Of a DNA stretch of 64,000 nucleotides, positions 18,839 to 28,691 are shown in pieces. Made by a program: the position numbers and the translations under genes. This stretch comes from Candidatus Competibacter sp. (lineage in GTDB: Bacteria; Pseudomonadota; Gammaproteobacteria; Competibacterales; Competibacteraceae), in the NCBI GenBank assembly GCA_029624815.1, contig JARSSH010000041.1, positions 23,208-87,207 on the forward strand, given 5' to 3'. Within the stretch, counting starts at the first letter, position 1. Each line of letters opens with the position of its first letter. Under the pieces are notes generated by a model, which saw only the letters and a list, made by a program, of their open reading frames with translations, was not told the DNA's origin and ran no database searches.

Positions 18839-18867
18839 AAAATGAGGCCGGCCCACCGGATTTCAAG
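18839..18867 (-). promoter_or_regulatory. Sigma-32-type heat-shock promoter for hsp20
   Basis: Read on the minus strand: CTTGAAA (-35, 18867-18861), a 13-base spacer, then CCTCATTTT (-10, 18847-18839). The heat-shock consensus is CTTGAA, N11-16, CCCCATnT, so there is one mismatch in the -10 core. It is about 40 bases upstream of the hsp20 ATG. Confidence 0.75.
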
Positions 18868-18902
18868 CGGTTCCGGCCGGATTTTCTTCGAAGCCGCAAG
18901 GG

Positions 18903-19457
18903 ATGTCTGTCATGAACGAACGTGAATTTCTGCCGCTGGCGATAGCGGTGCTGACCGTATCCGATACCCGTACTCTAGCGGACGACGCGTCCGGTCAAAC
19001 CTTGGCGGCGCGGCTGAGCGCCGTCGGTCACCATCTGGCCGACCGGACGCTCGTGCCCGACGACATCTACCGCATCCGGGCGGTGGTGTCGGGCTGGATC
19101 GCCGATCCAACGGTGCAGGTGGTGCTGATCACCGGCGGCACCGGCATGACCGGCCGCGACAGCACGCCCGAGGCGATCCGGCCGCTGCTGGACAAGGAGA
19201 TTGACGGTTTCGGCGAATTGTTCCGCATGTTGTCCTGGGACGAGATTGGAACCTCCACCCTGCAATCGCGGGCGCTGGGCGGGCTGGCCAACGCCACGTT
19301 CATTTTCTGTCTGCCCGGCTCGACCGGGGCCTGCCGCACCGGCTGGGACCGCATCCTGCAAGCGCAGTTGGACGCCCGCACCCAGCCCTGCAATCTGGTC
19401 GAGCTGTTGCCGCGCTTGCGGGAAGGACAGGGAGGCGGCGGTCATGCGGCGACCTAA
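18903..19457 (+). CDS. moaB: Molybdenum cofactor biosynthesis protein B
   Basis: 184 aa of the MoaB/MogA molybdopterin-binding fold. Hallmarks are [18 protein letters not shown] (residues about 16-33), [17 protein letters not shown] (about 80-96) and the C-terminal [13 protein letters not shown]. MoaB is associated with molybdenum cofactor assembly, either as an adenylyltransferase-like protein or a relative of MogA. Two in-frame ATGs at 18903 and 18912 are both possible. Its end overlaps the next gene by 14 bases, suggesting translational coupling. No other moa gene is in the window. Confidence 0.92.
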   Translation: MSVMNEREFLPLAIAVLTVSDTRTLADDASGQTLAARLSAVGHHLADRTLVPDDIYRIRAVVSGWIADPTVQVVLITGGTGMTGRDSTPEAIRPLLDKEIDGFGELFRMLSWDEIGTSTLQSRALGGLANATFIFCLPGSTGACRTGWDRILQAQLDARTQPCNLVELLPRLREGQGGGGHAAT

Positions 19458-20376
19458 ACCCCGGCTTGGCGTCGCGCTCGGCAGCGGTTCGGCCCGCGGC
19501 TGGGCGCACATCGGCGTTTTGCGGGCGCTGGAACGGGCCGGGATCGTGCCGGATATCGTGTCCGGAACCTCGATCGGCGCGCTGGTCGGCGCGGCCTACG
19601 CCAGCGACCGACTGGAGCGGCTGGAGGAGTGGGTTTCGCAGATCGACTGGTGGGAAATCATCCGCTACATGGACGTGCGCCGCGGCGGGGTGGAGGGCGA
19701 ACGGCTGATGCGCGCCTTCGGCGAGCGGATCGGAGACGCGCGAATCGAGAGCCTGTCCAAACCGTTCGGCGCGGTGGCCACCGATCTGCAGACCGGCCGC
19801 GAAGTATGGTTTCAGAGTGGTTCGCTGCTGGAGGCGGTGCGCGCCTCCATCGCCCTGCCGGGATTGTTCAGCCCGGTGCGGTTTCAGGATCGCTGGTTGG
19901 TGGACGGCGGGCTGGTGGACCCGCTGCCGGTGTCGCTGTGCCGGGCGCTGGGCGCGGAGCAGGTGATCGCGGTGAATCTGAATGGCAGCATCGTTGGCCG
20001 GCACTTTGGCGAACGACCGATGCGCCTACTCAGGTCCAGCCCCCTGCTGGGGCGGCTGAGCACCGGCTGGCAGGCGGTGTTGGGGAATTTGCACGGCCGG
20101 CTGTCGCCGCCGGAGGAGCCGCGGAGGCCGGAAGAGGATGAGCCGCCGAGCCTGTTCGACGTGATGGCCGGCTCGATCAATATCATGCAGGATCGCATCA
20201 CCCGGGCGCGGATGGCCGGCGACCCGCCGGACGTGGTGCTGGCCCCGCGGCTGGCGCATCTGGGGCTGATGGATTTCGACCGCGCCAACGAGGGCATCGC
20301 CGCCGGCATGGACTGTGTGCGGCTGCACTTGCCGTTGCTGCGCGATGCCCTGAACCTGGCGGAAAAACCGGAGTGA
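19444..20376 (+). CDS. Patatin-like phospholipase, RssA-like
   Basis: 310 aa beginning [30 protein letters not shown], the oxyanion-hole glycine-rich motif of patatin-like lipases. The nucleophile elbow [13 protein letters not shown] (GxSxG) is at about residues 40-52, and the catalytic-dyad aspartate is in [10 protein letters not shown] at about 154-163. It probably hydrolyses lipid acyl esters; the cellular substrate is unknown. The ATG at 19444 lies inside the moaB 3' end, so the two genes are coupled. It resembles RssA of Escherichia coli. Confidence 0.88.
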   Translation: MRRPKPRLGVALGSGSARGWAHIGVLRALERAGIVPDIVSGTSIGALVGAAYASDRLERLEEWVSQIDWWEIIRYMDVRRGGVEGERLMRAFGERIGDARIESLSKPFGAVATDLQTGREVWFQSGSLLEAVRASIALPGLFSPVRFQDRWLVDGGLVDPLPVSLCRALGAEQVIAVNLNGSIVGRHFGERPMRLLRSSPLLGRLSTGWQAVLGNLHGRLSPPEEPRRPEEDEPPSLFDVMAGSINIMQDRITRARMAGDPPDVVLAPRLAHLGLMDFDRANEGIAAGMDCVRLHLPLLRDALNLAEKPE

Positions 20377-20433
20377 CAGGCTACGATTTCGCCTACAATC
20401 CGCCCTCTTTCGCGCAACCCTGCTGAAATCTCC

Positions 20434-21285
20434 ATGTCCATCCTTCGCTATATCCTGACCATCGCCTGCCCCGACCGGGTGGGAATCGTGGCCGCCGTGT
20501 CCGGCGTGCTGGCGGCTCATCGCGGCAATATCGTGGAATCCAGCCAGTTCAGCGACACCGAATCCGGCCGGTTTTTCATGCGGCTGGTGTTCGATCTGGA
20601 CGAAGCGACCGAGCCGGCGCTGGTGGAGCATTTCACCCCGCTGGCCCGGCGGTTCGAGATGGACTGGCATTTGTACGACCGGCGCCGGCCGCCTCGGGTG
20701 ATGGTTTTGGTATCCAGGGCCGAGCATTGCCTGAACGATCTGCTGTACCGGCACCGCACCGGAGCGCTGCCCATGGAGATCGCCGCCATCGTTTCCAACC
20801 ATCGCGAGCTGGCGCATCTGGCCGACTGGCACGCGATCCCCTATTACCACCTGCCGGTGACGGCGGCGACCAAGTCGGAGCAGGAGCGACGGATTCTGGA
20901 TCTGATCGAGCAGACCCGCACCGAACTGGTAATCCTCGCTCGCTACATGCAAATCCTGTCGCCGGACCTGTGCCGGGCGCTGGAAGGACGGGCGATCAAC
21001 ATCCACCATTCCTTTCTGCCCGGCTTCAAGGGGGCGAAACCCTACCACCAGGCTTACAACCGCGGGGTGAAACTGATCGGCGCCACCGCCCACTACGTCA
21101 CCGCCAACCTGGACGAAGGGCCGATCATCGAGCAGGAAGTAGAACGTGTGGACCACGCGCACGGCCCGGAACACTTGGCGGCGGTCGGCCGTGACATCGA
21201 GAACATCGTGCTGGCCCGAGCGATTCATTATTACCTGGAACGGCGGGTGTTCCTGAACGGTGGCAAGACCGTGGTGCTGCGCTAG
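20434..21285 (+). CDS. purU: Formyltetrahydrofolate deformylase
   Basis: 283 aa. An N-terminal ACT domain (residues about 1-85, ILTIACPDRVGIVAAVSG) is followed by a formyltransferase-fold domain with NIHHSFLPGFKGAKPYHQAY and NLDEGPIIEQ holding the catalytic Asn/His/Asp set. It hydrolyses 10-formyl-tetrahydrofolate to formate, balancing one-carbon units and feeding PurT-type purine synthesis. It starts 57 bases after the patatin gene; a weak promoter-like pair (GTGACA, 15 bases, TACAAT) lies at 20373-20399, but the spacing is short. Confidence 0.95.
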   Translation: MSILRYILTIACPDRVGIVAAVSGVLAAHRGNIVESSQFSDTESGRFFMRLVFDLDEATEPALVEHFTPLARRFEMDWHLYDRRRPPRVMVLVSRAEHCLNDLLYRHRTGALPMEIAAIVSNHRELAHLADWHAIPYYHLPVTAATKSEQERRILDLIEQTRTELVILARYMQILSPDLCRALEGRAINIHHSFLPGFKGAKPYHQAYNRGVKLIGATAHYVTANLDEGPIIEQEVERVDHAHGPEHLAAVGRDIENIVLARAIHYYLERRVFLNGGKTVVLR

Positions 21286-21293
21286 GCGGCGGG

Positions 21294-21989
21294 ATGGCCA
21301 TCGACCCTCCCTACCTGGCCGCTTTCTTGATCGGCCTGAGCGGCGGCGCGCACTGCTTCGGCATGTGCGGCGGCATCGTTGGGGCGCTGACCCTGGGCCT
21401 GTCGGCGGCGTCGGGATCTCCGCTGCGCACCCGCCTGCCGTATCTGCTGGCCTACAACGGCGGGCGCATCATCAGTTACATGGTCGCTGGCGCGCTGGCC
21501 GGCGGCGTGGGCGCCTGGGCCTCGCATCTGCTGCCCGTCCATCGTGCTCAGTTGGGCCTGCAACTGCTGGCCGGACTGTTCATGATTTTGCTGGGCTTGT
21601 ATCTAGCTGGTTGGCAAACGGTGCTGGGCCGACTGGAACGAGCCGGCGGCGTGTTGTGGCGACGGATCGAGCCGCTGGGTCGGCGCTGGCTGCCGGTGCG
21701 TACTCCGGCGCAAGCCTTGGGTATCGGCCTGGTGTGGGGTTGGCTGCCCTGCGGCTTGGTCTACAGCGTCTTGGTGTGGGCGATCGGCGCGGGTGGGGCG
21801 CTGGAAGGCGCGCTGTTGCTACTGAGTTTCGGTCTGGGCACCCTGCCGGCGCTGCTGGCGATGGGCACGGCCGCGGCGGCGCTGGCGGTATTCGTGCGCC
21901 GGCCGGCGGTGCGCCGCTTGGCGGGATTGCTGGTCGTCCTGTTTGGGGTGTATGAAATCGTACTGGCGGCGCGGATGCTGGTGGGCTAA
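21294..21989 (+). CDS. Sulfite exporter TauE/SafE-like membrane protein
   Basis: 231 aa with about six hydrophobic segments. The N-terminal motif GLSGGAHCFGMCGGIVGA (residues about 14-31), with paired His/Cys/Met residues, is typical of the DsbD/UreH-like transmembrane family often annotated as sulfite exporter TauE/SafE and found near copper/cytochrome oxidase genes. A second motif WGWLPCGLVYSVLVWA lies near 147-162. Starting 8 bases after purU, it may be read through from it, with no obvious functional link. Transport of a metal or thiol compound is an inference; the substrate is unknown. Confidence 0.8.
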   Translation: MAIDPPYLAAFLIGLSGGAHCFGMCGGIVGALTLGLSAASGSPLRTRLPYLLAYNGGRIISYMVAGALAGGVGAWASHLLPVHRAQLGLQLLAGLFMILLGLYLAGWQTVLGRLERAGGVLWRRIEPLGRRWLPVRTPAQALGIGLVWGWLPCGLVYSVLVWAIGAGGALEGALLLLSFGLGTLPALLAMGTAAAALAVFVRRPAVRRLAGLLVVLFGVYEIVLAARMLVG

Positions 21990-22125
21990 AAGCCGCCCGA
22001 TCCTGCCTGATCCCATGACCGTTCGGTTGTCCCGCCATGGCCGCGCACATTGCTCCACAAATCCCGCTGAATTCTGATAGTCTTCGACTTCTCCGACCGT
22101 CCTTGCCCTGCCCAGCACCCGTTCC

Positions 22126-22770
22126 ATGACCCCGACTCCCCGCACCCGCGTCAAAATCTGCGGCATCACCCGTCCCCAGGACGGTGTGACGGCGGCCGAA
22201 CTGGGCGCGGACGCCATCGGCTTGGTCTTCCATCCGCCCAGCCCCCGCTACGTGAGCGCGGACGCGGCGCGACGGATCGTCGCGGCCCTGCCGCCCTTCG
22301 TCACCCCGGTCGGCCTGTTCGTGAACGCCGAACCGGCGGCGGTTCGCGCCGTCTTATCCCAGGTTCCCGTGCAGCTACTGCAATTTCACGGCGACGAGGA
22401 TCCCTCCTACTGCGCGGCGTTCGGCTTGCCCTACCTCAAGGCCGTGCCGATGGGCGCCAATGCCGAGGTACGGGACTACGAACAACGGTTCGCGAGCGCG
22501 GCCGGCTTGCTGCTGGACAGCCACGGCGGCGACAAAATGGGCGGTTCCGGCCAAGGCTTCGACTGGGCGAAAATTCCCACCGAACGCCGCAAGCCCCTGA
22601 TTCTGGCCGGCGGTCTGCATCCCGGCAATGTCGCCGCCGCGATCCGCCAAGTCCAGCCCCACGCGGTCGATGTCAGCAGCGGGGTGGAAACCGCCAAGGG
22701 CGTCAAGGACGCCGAATTGATGCGCGCATTTTTTCGAGGTGTGAACGATTGTGAAAGCGGCACTGCGTAA
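22126..22770 (+). CDS. trpF: Phosphoribosylanthranilate isomerase
   Basis: 214 aa, a single TIM barrel. It starts [38 protein letters not shown], where the KICGIT Cys is the general base, and the general-acid Asp is in the C-terminal half (LLLDSHGG). [11 protein letters not shown] and [15 protein letters not shown] form the phosphate site. It carries out the third step of tryptophan synthesis from anthranilate. Its 3' end overlaps trpB by 20 bases. A 136-base gap separates it from the upstream membrane protein gene, so it may have its own promoter. Confidence 0.97.
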   Translation: MTPTPRTRVKICGITRPQDGVTAAELGADAIGLVFHPPSPRYVSADAARRIVAALPPFVTPVGLFVNAEPAAVRAVLSQVPVQLLQFHGDEDPSYCAAFGLPYLKAVPMGANAEVRDYEQRFASAAGLLLDSHGGDKMGGSGQGFDWAKIPTERRKPLILAGGLHPGNVAAAIRQVQPHAVDVSSGVETAKGVKDAELMRAFFRGVNDCESGTA

Positions 22771-23974
22771 CCCGGTCGATTTCAGCCAGTTTCCCGACTC
22801 CAGCGGTCATTTCGGACGCTACGGCGGCCGTTTCGTGGCCGAAACGCTGATGGAAGCCCTGCACGAACTGAACGAAGCCTGGCGGGATTGCCGCGGCGAC
22901 CCCGAGTTCCTGGCGGAACTGGACGACGATCTGGCCCATTACGTCGGTCGCCCCAGCCCGCTCTATTACGCCGAACGCTGGAGCCGGCAACTGGGCGGCG
23001 CGCGAATCTACCTCAAGCGCGAAGATCTGAACCATACCGGCGCGCACAAGATCAACAATACCGTCGGCCAGGCGCTGTTGGCCAAGCGCATGGGCAAGAC
23101 CCGGCTGATCGCCGAAACCGGCGCCGGCCAGCACGGCGTGGCTTCCGCCACCGTGGCCGCTCGGCTGGGTATGGAATGCGTGGTTTACATGGGCGCGGAG
23201 GACATCCAGCGCCAAGCGCTGAACGTCTATCGCATGCGCTTGCTGGGCGCCACCGTGCATCCGGTGACTTCCGGTTCCCGCACCCTGAAGGACGCACTCA
23301 ACGAGGCCCTGCGCGACTGGGTCGCCAACGTGGACAACACGTTTTACATGATCGGCACGGTGGCCGGCCCGCATCCCTACCCGCTGATGGTGCGCGAATT
23401 TCAGGCGGTGATCGGCCGCGAGGCGCGCGAGCAGATGCTGGCCGAGCGCAACGCTCCGCCGGACGCCCTGGTGGCCTGCGTGGGCGGCGGCTCCAACGCC
23501 ATTGGCCTGTTCCATCCGTTTCTGAACGACGCCGAGGTGGCGATCTACGGCGTCGAGGCCGCCGGTTCGGGCATCGACACCGGCCGCCACGCCGCCACGC
23601 TGTGCGCCGGCCAGCCCGGCGTGCTGCACGGCAACCGCACCTACCTGCTGAACGACGAGCACGGCCAAATCATCGAGACTCACTCGGTCTCCGCCGGACT
23701 GGACTACCCCGGCGTCGGCCCGGAGCATGCCTGGCTCAAGGATATCGGCCGGGTCCAGTACGTCGCCATCACCGACGCGGAGGCGCTGCGGGGCTTCCAC
23801 GACCTCACCCGCGCCGAGGGCATCATTCCGGCGCTGGAAAGCAGCCACGCCCTAGCTTACGTCACGAAACTGGCCCCGACGATGCGCCCCGACCAAAGCA
23901 TCGTGGTCAACCTGTCCGGCCGCGGCGACAAGGACATCTACACCGTCGCCGCGCTGGAAGGCATCCAACTGTAA
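22751..23974 (+). CDS. trpB: Tryptophan synthase beta chain
   Basis: 407 aa, PLP-dependent. Key motifs are HTGAHKINN with the Schiff-base lysine (near residue 97), the E-TGAGQHG loop, the PLP phosphate loop GGGSNAIG (about 240-247) and the C-terminal SGRGDKD. It condenses indole with serine. The start is GTG at 22751 within the trpF end; I see no better start downstream, because the protein then begins [20 protein letters not shown] before the conserved [15 protein letters not shown] segment. It lies in the trpF-trpB-trpA operon. Confidence 0.97.
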   Translation: MKAALRNPVDFSQFPDSSGHFGRYGGRFVAETLMEALHELNEAWRDCRGDPEFLAELDDDLAHYVGRPSPLYYAERWSRQLGGARIYLKREDLNHTGAHKINNTVGQALLAKRMGKTRLIAETGAGQHGVASATVAARLGMECVVYMGAEDIQRQALNVYRMRLLGATVHPVTSGSRTLKDALNEALRDWVANVDNTFYMIGTVAGPHPYPLMVREFQAVIGREAREQMLAERNAPPDALVACVGGGSNAIGLFHPFLNDAEVAIYGVEAAGSGIDTGRHAATLCAGQPGVLHGNRTYLLNDEHGQIIETHSVSAGLDYPGVGPEHAWLKDIGRVQYVAITDAEALRGFHDLTRAEGIIPALESSHALAYVTKLAPTMRPDQSIVVNLSGRGDKDIYTVAALEGIQL

Positions 23975-23988
23975 GGGTCTCGAATCTC

Positions 23989-24819
23989 ATGAACCGGATT
24001 ACCCACCGTTTCCAGGAATTGCGCCGCGCCGGACGCAAGGCCCTGATTCCGTACATCACCGCCGGCGATCCGCGCCCGGAACTGACCGTGCCCATGCTGC
24101 ACGCCCTGGTCGCGGCCGGCGCCGACATCATCGAGCTGGGCGTGCCCTTTTCCGACCCGATGGCCGACGGTCCGGTCATTCAGAAAGCTTGCGAGCGGGC
24201 CCTGGCCCAGGGCATGACCCCGCGGCGGGTGCTGGAACTGGTGCGCGAGTTTCGTCGGACCGACCGCGAGACGCCGCTGGTGCTGATGGGTTACCTCAAC
24301 CCCATCGAGCGCATGGGCCACGCGGCATTCGCCGCCGCCGCCCGCGACGCCGGGGTGGATGGCGTGCTGACCGTGGACCTGCCGCCGGAAGAGGCGGCCG
24401 AACCGATCAAACTGATGAATGCCGCCGGGATCGCTCCCATTTTCCTGGTGGCCCCGACCAGTTCCGTCGAGCGCATCCGCCACACCGCCCAATTGGCGCA
24501 AGGCTATCTCTACTACGTCTCGCTCAAGGGCGTGACCGGTTCGGCCGCGCTCAACGTCGCCGAAGTGGCGGAGAAACTGGCGGCGATCCGTGCCTGCACC
24601 GATCTACCGCTGGGCGTCGGCTTCGGCATCAAGGATCCGCCGACCGCCGCCGCCGTCGCCCGAGTCGCCGACGCCGTGGTGGTGGGCAGCGCGCTGGTCG
24701 CCAGAATGAACGAACTGGCCGACGACCCCGAACGGATGCGCCGGGAAGTCGCCGGGCAGATCGCCGCCATGCGCCAGGCCATGGATCGGGCCTGCATGTC
24801 CGCCGCCCTCGCCGATTGA
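23989..24819 (+). CDS. trpA: Tryptophan synthase alpha chain
   Basis: 276 aa from the ATG at 23989, 14 bases after the trpB stop. It is a TIM barrel that cleaves indole-3-glycerol phosphate and passes indole to TrpB. The catalytic Glu and Asp are in the conserved [19 protein letters not shown] (about residues 46-64). [18 protein letters not shown] and the [10 protein letters not shown] phosphate loop complete the signature. The reading frame is also open further upstream inside trpB, but that extension is a frame artefact. Confidence 0.97.
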   Translation: MNRITHRFQELRRAGRKALIPYITAGDPRPELTVPMLHALVAAGADIIELGVPFSDPMADGPVIQKACERALAQGMTPRRVLELVREFRRTDRETPLVLMGYLNPIERMGHAAFAAAARDAGVDGVLTVDLPPEEAAEPIKLMNAAGIAPIFLVAPTSSVERIRHTAQLAQGYLYYVSLKGVTGSAALNVAEVAEKLAAIRACTDLPLGVGFGIKDPPTAAAVARVADAVVVGSALVARMNELADDPERMRREVAGQIAAMRQAMDRACMSAALAD

Positions 24820-24916
24820 GCCTCCCCTCCGCACCCCCGTTGACCTCCACGCGGCCCGCCCGGCATCTCTTGGCCACCGGCCGCCGGAGGGTCTTCTCAA
24901 ACCCGGAACCCGTGGC

Positions 24917-25783
24917 ATGAGCTGGTACGAAAAACTCGTTCCCTCCCGCATCCGCACCGACGGTCGCAACAAGCACCAGATTCCCGAGGGACTGTGGAGC
25001 AAGTGCGAGGAATGCGGGGCGGTGCTGTATCGCGTCGAGCTGGAGCGCAACCTGCAAGTTTGTCCCAAGTGCGGCCATCACATGTACCTTGGCGCCCGCA
25101 AGCGCCTGCGCGGCTTGTTGGACGACGCCGAAACCAGCGAAATCGGCGACGATATCGAGCCGACCGATTTCCTCAAGTTCAAGGACGGCAAGAAATACAA
25201 GGATCGCCTGGCCCAGGCGCAGAAAACCTGCGAGGAAAAGGATGCTCTGATCGCCATGCGCGGCCTGCTCAAGGGCATGCCGGTGGTCGCCGCCGCGTTC
25301 GAATTCGAGTTCATGGCCGGCTCGATGGGTTCGGTGGTCGGCGAGCGTTTCGTCCGCGCCGCTCGAATCGCCTTGCAGGAACATATCCCCTTCGTCTGCT
25401 TTTCCGCCAGCGGCGGCGCCCGGATGCAGGAGGCATTGGTCTCGCTGATGCAAATGGCCAAAACCAGCGCCGCGCTCGCCCGGTTGGCCGAGCACGGCAT
25501 TCCCTACATCTCCGTGCTGACCCACCCGACCACCGGCGGCGTTTCCGCCAGTCTGGCGCTGCTGGGCGACATCAACATCGCCGAACCCAAGGCCCTGATC
25601 GGTTTCGCCGGCCCGCGGGTGATCGAGCAAACCGTGCGGGAAAAGCTGCCGCCCGGCTTCCAGCGCAGCGAGTTTCTGCTGGAGCACGGCGCCATCGACC
25701 TGATCCTCGACCGCCGCGAACTGCGCGACCGCTTGGCCAGCCTGCTGGCGATGCTGACCGGCCGCGACGTTCTGGCGGCCTAG
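24917..25783 (+). CDS. accD: Acetyl-CoA carboxylase carboxyltransferase subunit beta
   Basis: 288 aa. A four-cysteine zinc ribbon (Cys30, Cys33, Cys49, Cys52 in CEEC and CPKC) precedes the crotonase-like carboxyltransferase domain, with [23 protein letters not shown] and [18 protein letters not shown]. With AccA it transfers CO2 from carboxybiotin to acetyl-CoA to make malonyl-CoA. This gene starts the conserved accD-folC-dedD-cvpA-purF string. In Escherichia coli the AccA/AccD complex binds its own mRNA through the zinc ribbon; that may hold here but is inference. Confidence 0.97.
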   Translation: MSWYEKLVPSRIRTDGRNKHQIPEGLWSKCEECGAVLYRVELERNLQVCPKCGHHMYLGARKRLRGLLDDAETSEIGDDIEPTDFLKFKDGKKYKDRLAQAQKTCEEKDALIAMRGLLKGMPVVAAAFEFEFMAGSMGSVVGERFVRAARIALQEHIPFVCFSASGGARMQEALVSLMQMAKTSAALARLAEHGIPYISVLTHPTTGGVSASLALLGDINIAEPKALIGFAGPRVIEQTVREKLPPGFQRSEFLLEHGAIDLILDRRELRDRLASLLAMLTGRDVLAA

Positions 25784-25801
25784 ACGCCCGCATCGCTCTC
25801 C

Positions 25802-27106
25802 ATGCCCGACCCGCGGTTTTCGACCCTGGACGGCTGGCTGCGCTGGCAGGAAACCCTGCACCCTCGAACCATCGAACTGGGTTTGGAGCGGGTGCGGACC
25901 GTGTTGCGCCGGCTGCAACCGGAACCGCCATCCCATATCGCGATCACGGTCGGCGGCACCAACGGCAAGGGCTCCTGCGTCGCCCTGCTCGAAGCGATAC
26001 TGCGGGCCGCCGGCTATCGGGTCGGCGCCTACACCTCGCCGCATCTGCTGCGCTACAACGAGCGTATCCGCATCGACGGCGCGGAGGCCAGCGATGCGGC
26101 GCTTTGCCGGATCTTCGCTCGCATCGACGCGGCTCGTGGCGACGTTTCCCTGACCTACTTCGAATTCGGCACCCTGGCGGCCCTGGAGTTGTTCCGCGAA
26201 GCCGGCATCGAGGTCGCGCTGCTGGAAGTCGGCCTCGGCGGACGGCTGGACGCCGTCAACGTTGTCGACGCCGACGCCGCGCTGGTGGTCAGCATCGGTC
26301 TCGATCACACCGACTGGTTGGGACCGGATCGCGACAGCATCGGTTACGAGAAAGCCGGCATCTACCGCGCCGGCCGGCCGGCGATCTGCGCCGATCCCGA
26401 TCCGCCGCGTCGACTGGTCGAACACGCGCGCGACATCGGCGCAACTTTCCTGCAGGTTGGCCGCGATTACGGCTTTTCCCGCGCCGGCCGGGCTTGGCGC
26501 TGGTGGGCGGACAGCCTGTGCTTCGACGATCCGCCGCCGCTGGGGCTGGCCGGCTCGCACCAAATCGGCAACGCCGCCGCCGCGCTGATGACCCTGGCCA
26601 GCCTGAGTGGCCGCTTGCCGGTTCCAGCCGCCGCCATCCGCGCCGGTTTGGCGCAAGCCGAACTGCCCGGTCGCTTTCAAAGCATCTCCGGCCCGGTTGA
26701 GTGGATTCTCGATGTTGCCCATAATCCGCATGGCGCCGCTGTTCTGGCCGCCAACCTGCGGGAACGGCCCCGCGCCGGGCAAACCCGGGCCATCATCGGC
26801 CTGCTGGCCGACAAGGATGCGCACGGCGTCGTCCGGGCATTGGCCGGCCCGATCGATATCTGGCATCCGGTTAGCCTGACCGGGCCGCGCGGTCGCTCCG
26901 GCGACGATCTGGTTCGGGTGCTGAGCGGCGTCGGCGCGCAGGCGACCGCCGCCACCGACCTGGCCAGCGCCTGCCACGCGGCTCGAACCGCCGCGCGGCC
27001 CGGCGATCGCATCGTCGTGCTGGGTTCGTTTCAAACCGTCGCGCCCGTGCTGGCCGCCCAGCCGTGGCGATTCGATTCCCCGCCGCCGCAATCACGGGAG
27101 GCTTGA
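25802..27106 (+). CDS. folC: Bifunctional folylpolyglutamate/dihydrofolate synthase
   Basis: 434 aa, a Mur-ligase-like ATPase. The P-loop is GGTNGKGSCVALLEA (about residues 50-64), followed by GAYTSPHLLRYNERI, EVGLGGRLDAVNVVDADAALVVSIGLDHTDWLG and KAGIYRAGRPA with the carbamylated-lysine region. It adds glutamates to folates and makes dihydrofolate from dihydropteroate. It begins 18 bases after accD and ends 2 bases before the most likely dedD start. Confidence 0.97.
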   Translation: MPDPRFSTLDGWLRWQETLHPRTIELGLERVRTVLRRLQPEPPSHIAITVGGTNGKGSCVALLEAILRAAGYRVGAYTSPHLLRYNERIRIDGAEASDAALCRIFARIDAARGDVSLTYFEFGTLAALELFREAGIEVALLEVGLGGRLDAVNVVDADAALVVSIGLDHTDWLGPDRDSIGYEKAGIYRAGRPAICADPDPPRRLVEHARDIGATFLQVGRDYGFSRAGRAWRWWADSLCFDDPPPLGLAGSHQIGNAAAALMTLASLSGRLPVPAAAIRAGLAQAELPGRFQSISGPVEWILDVAHNPHGAAVLAANLRERPRAGQTRAIIGLLADKDAHGVVRALAGPIDIWHPVSLTGPRGRSGDDLVRVLSGVGAQATAATDLASACHAARTAARPGDRIVVLGSFQTVAPVLAAQPWRFDSPPPQSREA

Positions 27107-27108
27107 TT

Positions 27109-28020
27109 TTGGACAACCGCTTAACCCAACGCCTGGTCGGCGCCGCCGTCATCGTCGCGCTGGCCGTGATTTTCGTCCCGGAATTGCTGGAAAAATCGCG
27201 AGCGCCGTCCAGCGCGCATCCTCCCACCGCCCGTTCGCCGGACACCCCGCCGCCGAGCGACCCGAAACCGCCCGCGCTAACCATTTCTACTCCAGCGCCG
27301 GCCGACACGGCTCCGCCGGTGGTTTCAGGCGGGCCGACGCCGCCAGCCGAGACCGAGAGCGCTCAAGCCGCTCAGGAAGAAGCGGCGCGCGCCGCCAGGG
27401 ATCAGGCCGAAGCCGAACGCATCGCGGCGGCCAAGGCTCGCAGCGAGGCCATCCACCGTCAGGAACAGGCGGAAGCCGCTCAAACGCGAGCCCACGCCGA
27501 GGAAGCCCGCGGCGCCGCCGCCAACAGCCAAGCCGCTCGCCTGCAAGCCGCTCGGGAAGCCGCGCCCGCGCCGCGTTCGTCCGCCGCGGAAACCAGCGCC
27601 GCCCAGGCCGAAGCCAGCCGGGCCGCCGAGGCCGCCCGCCGGGAAGCCGCCCGCGCCGAGGACGCCCGCCGCGCCGCTCAGGCCGAGGCCGCTCGCCGCG
27701 CCGCCCAAGCCGAGGCCGCCCGCCGCGCCGCTCAGGCCGAGGCCGCCCGCCGCAAAGCCCAGGCCGAGGCCGCCCGCGCCAAGCCGCTTACTACCGCCCT
27801 GCCTCAAATCGAACTGGTCGCCAAGCCGCGGACGCCCGCGGCGGCTCCAAGCCCGCCGGCCGCCGCGCCGACTGGCGGTAGTGTCGTGGTGGCCAGCTTC
27901 GCGTTGCAGGATAACGCCTATGCCGTGCGTGACCGCTACCGGAGCCGCAATATCCGGGCAGCGGTCGAACAGACCACCGCCAACGGCCGGCCGCTGTACC
28001 TGGTGCGCATCTGGCAATGA
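27109..28020 (+). CDS. dedD: DedD-like SPOR protein with repeat-rich linker
   Basis: 303 aa from TTG at 27109, chosen because GGGAGG lies 8 bases upstream; an in-frame TTG at 27103 would sit only 2 bases from that site. One inner-membrane anchor is at about residues 8-26, followed by a Pro-rich part and a long Ala/Arg/Glu-rich helical linker, including four tandem RR[AK]AQAEAA units. The C-terminus (about 257-303, GGSVVVASFALQDNAYAVRDRYRSRN...RPLYLVRIWQ) matches only the first half of a SPOR peptidoglycan-binding domain. DedD binds denuded glycan at the septum. Position between folC and cvpA is as in Escherichia coli. Confidence 0.85.
   Translation: MDNRLTQRLVGAAVIVALAVIFVPELLEKSRAPSSAHPPTARSPDTPPPSDPKPPALTISTPAPADTAPPVVSGGPTPPAETESAQAAQEEAARAARDQAEAERIAAAKARSEAIHRQEQAEAAQTRAHAEEARGAAANSQAARLQAAREAAPAPRSSAAETSAAQAEASRAAEAARREAARAEDARRAAQAEAARRAAQAEAARRAAQAEAARRKAQAEAARAKPLTTALPQIELVAKPRTPAAAPSPPAAAPTGGSVVVASFALQDNAYAVRDRYRSRNIRAAVEQTTANGRPLYLVRIWQ
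27667..27774 (+). repeat. Four tandem 27-bp units inside dedD
   Basis: Units begin at 27667, 27694, 27721 and 27748, each encoding RRAAQAEAA (the last RRKAQAEAA). Differences between units are mostly silent (GCT/GCC, CAG/CAA), so the array is a recent duplication or is kept by selection on a charged helix. It is coding, not a CRISPR array. Confidence 0.9.
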
Positions 28021-28148
28021 AACCCGCCGATGGCCGCGTTCCAGCCCACCCGCGTTTTTGTTAAGATGCAAGCCCCCGAGCGACCGCAAGCGACTTGTCC
28101 CCCCATGATCCATGCGTACCAACGTTCCGGAGTGGGATACCGCCACCC

Positions 28149-28655
28149 ATGAACTGGGCAGATTACCTGATCGTCGCCATCGTTGCCCTCTCCATGCTGA
28201 TCGGGCTCTGGCGCGGCTTGTTGCGCGAAGTGATTTCGCTGGCCACCTGGATCGCCGCCTTCGCCATCGCCTTCCTGTTCGCCGAACGCGGCGCCGTTTA
28301 TCTCACCCCCCATCTGGACGTGCCGTCGTTGCGCACCGCGGTCGCCTTCGGCGGTCTGTTTCTCGCCACGCTGCTGCTCGGCGGGCTGGTCGGCATCCTC
28401 GCGTCCTACCTGGTCCATTACACGGGCCTGACCGGCACCGACCGAGTCTTGGGCATGAGCTTCGGCCTGGCGCGTGGCGCGGCCGTCGTCGCCGTACTGG
28501 TGTTGGCGGCGGGGCTGACGCCGCTACCCAAGGATCCCTGGTGGCAACAGTCGCTGCTGCTGCGACATTTTCAGGAAACCGCCCTCTGGATGCGGAATTT
28601 CCTGCCGCCGGAGCTAGCCCAGAATTTTCGCTTCCCTGAAGTCGTTCCCAAATGA
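28149..28655 (+). CDS. cvpA: Colicin V production protein family membrane protein
   Basis: 168 aa with about four membrane segments. The start is ATG at 28149 (NWADYLIVAIVALSMLIGLWRGLLREVISLATW, the family N-terminus with the GxxRGxxxE motif). CvpA is an inner-membrane protein required for colicin V export in Escherichia coli; its normal role concerns envelope maintenance, and it always neighbours purF in many gammaproteobacteria. The DNA 129 bases upstream up to dedD has no gene. Confidence 0.95.
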   Translation: MNWADYLIVAIVALSMLIGLWRGLLREVISLATWIAAFAIAFLFAERGAVYLTPHLDVPSLRTAVAFGGLFLATLLLGGLVGILASYLVHYTGLTGTDRVLGMSFGLARGAAVVAVLVLAAGLTPLPKDPWWQQSLLLRHFQETALWMRNFLPPELAQNFRFPEVVPK

Positions 28656-28691
28656 CGGCGACAGCCGTCCAGTACGCGCGGGTGGTGGCAA

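Noticed and set aside
24629..27091. 820-aa open frame on the minus strand across accD and folC
   Set aside because: Spans two real genes and is biased to Gly/Gln; no family resemblance.
27667..27774. Tandem repeats considered as a CRISPR array
   Set aside because: Units are contiguous with no spacers and are in frame inside dedD.
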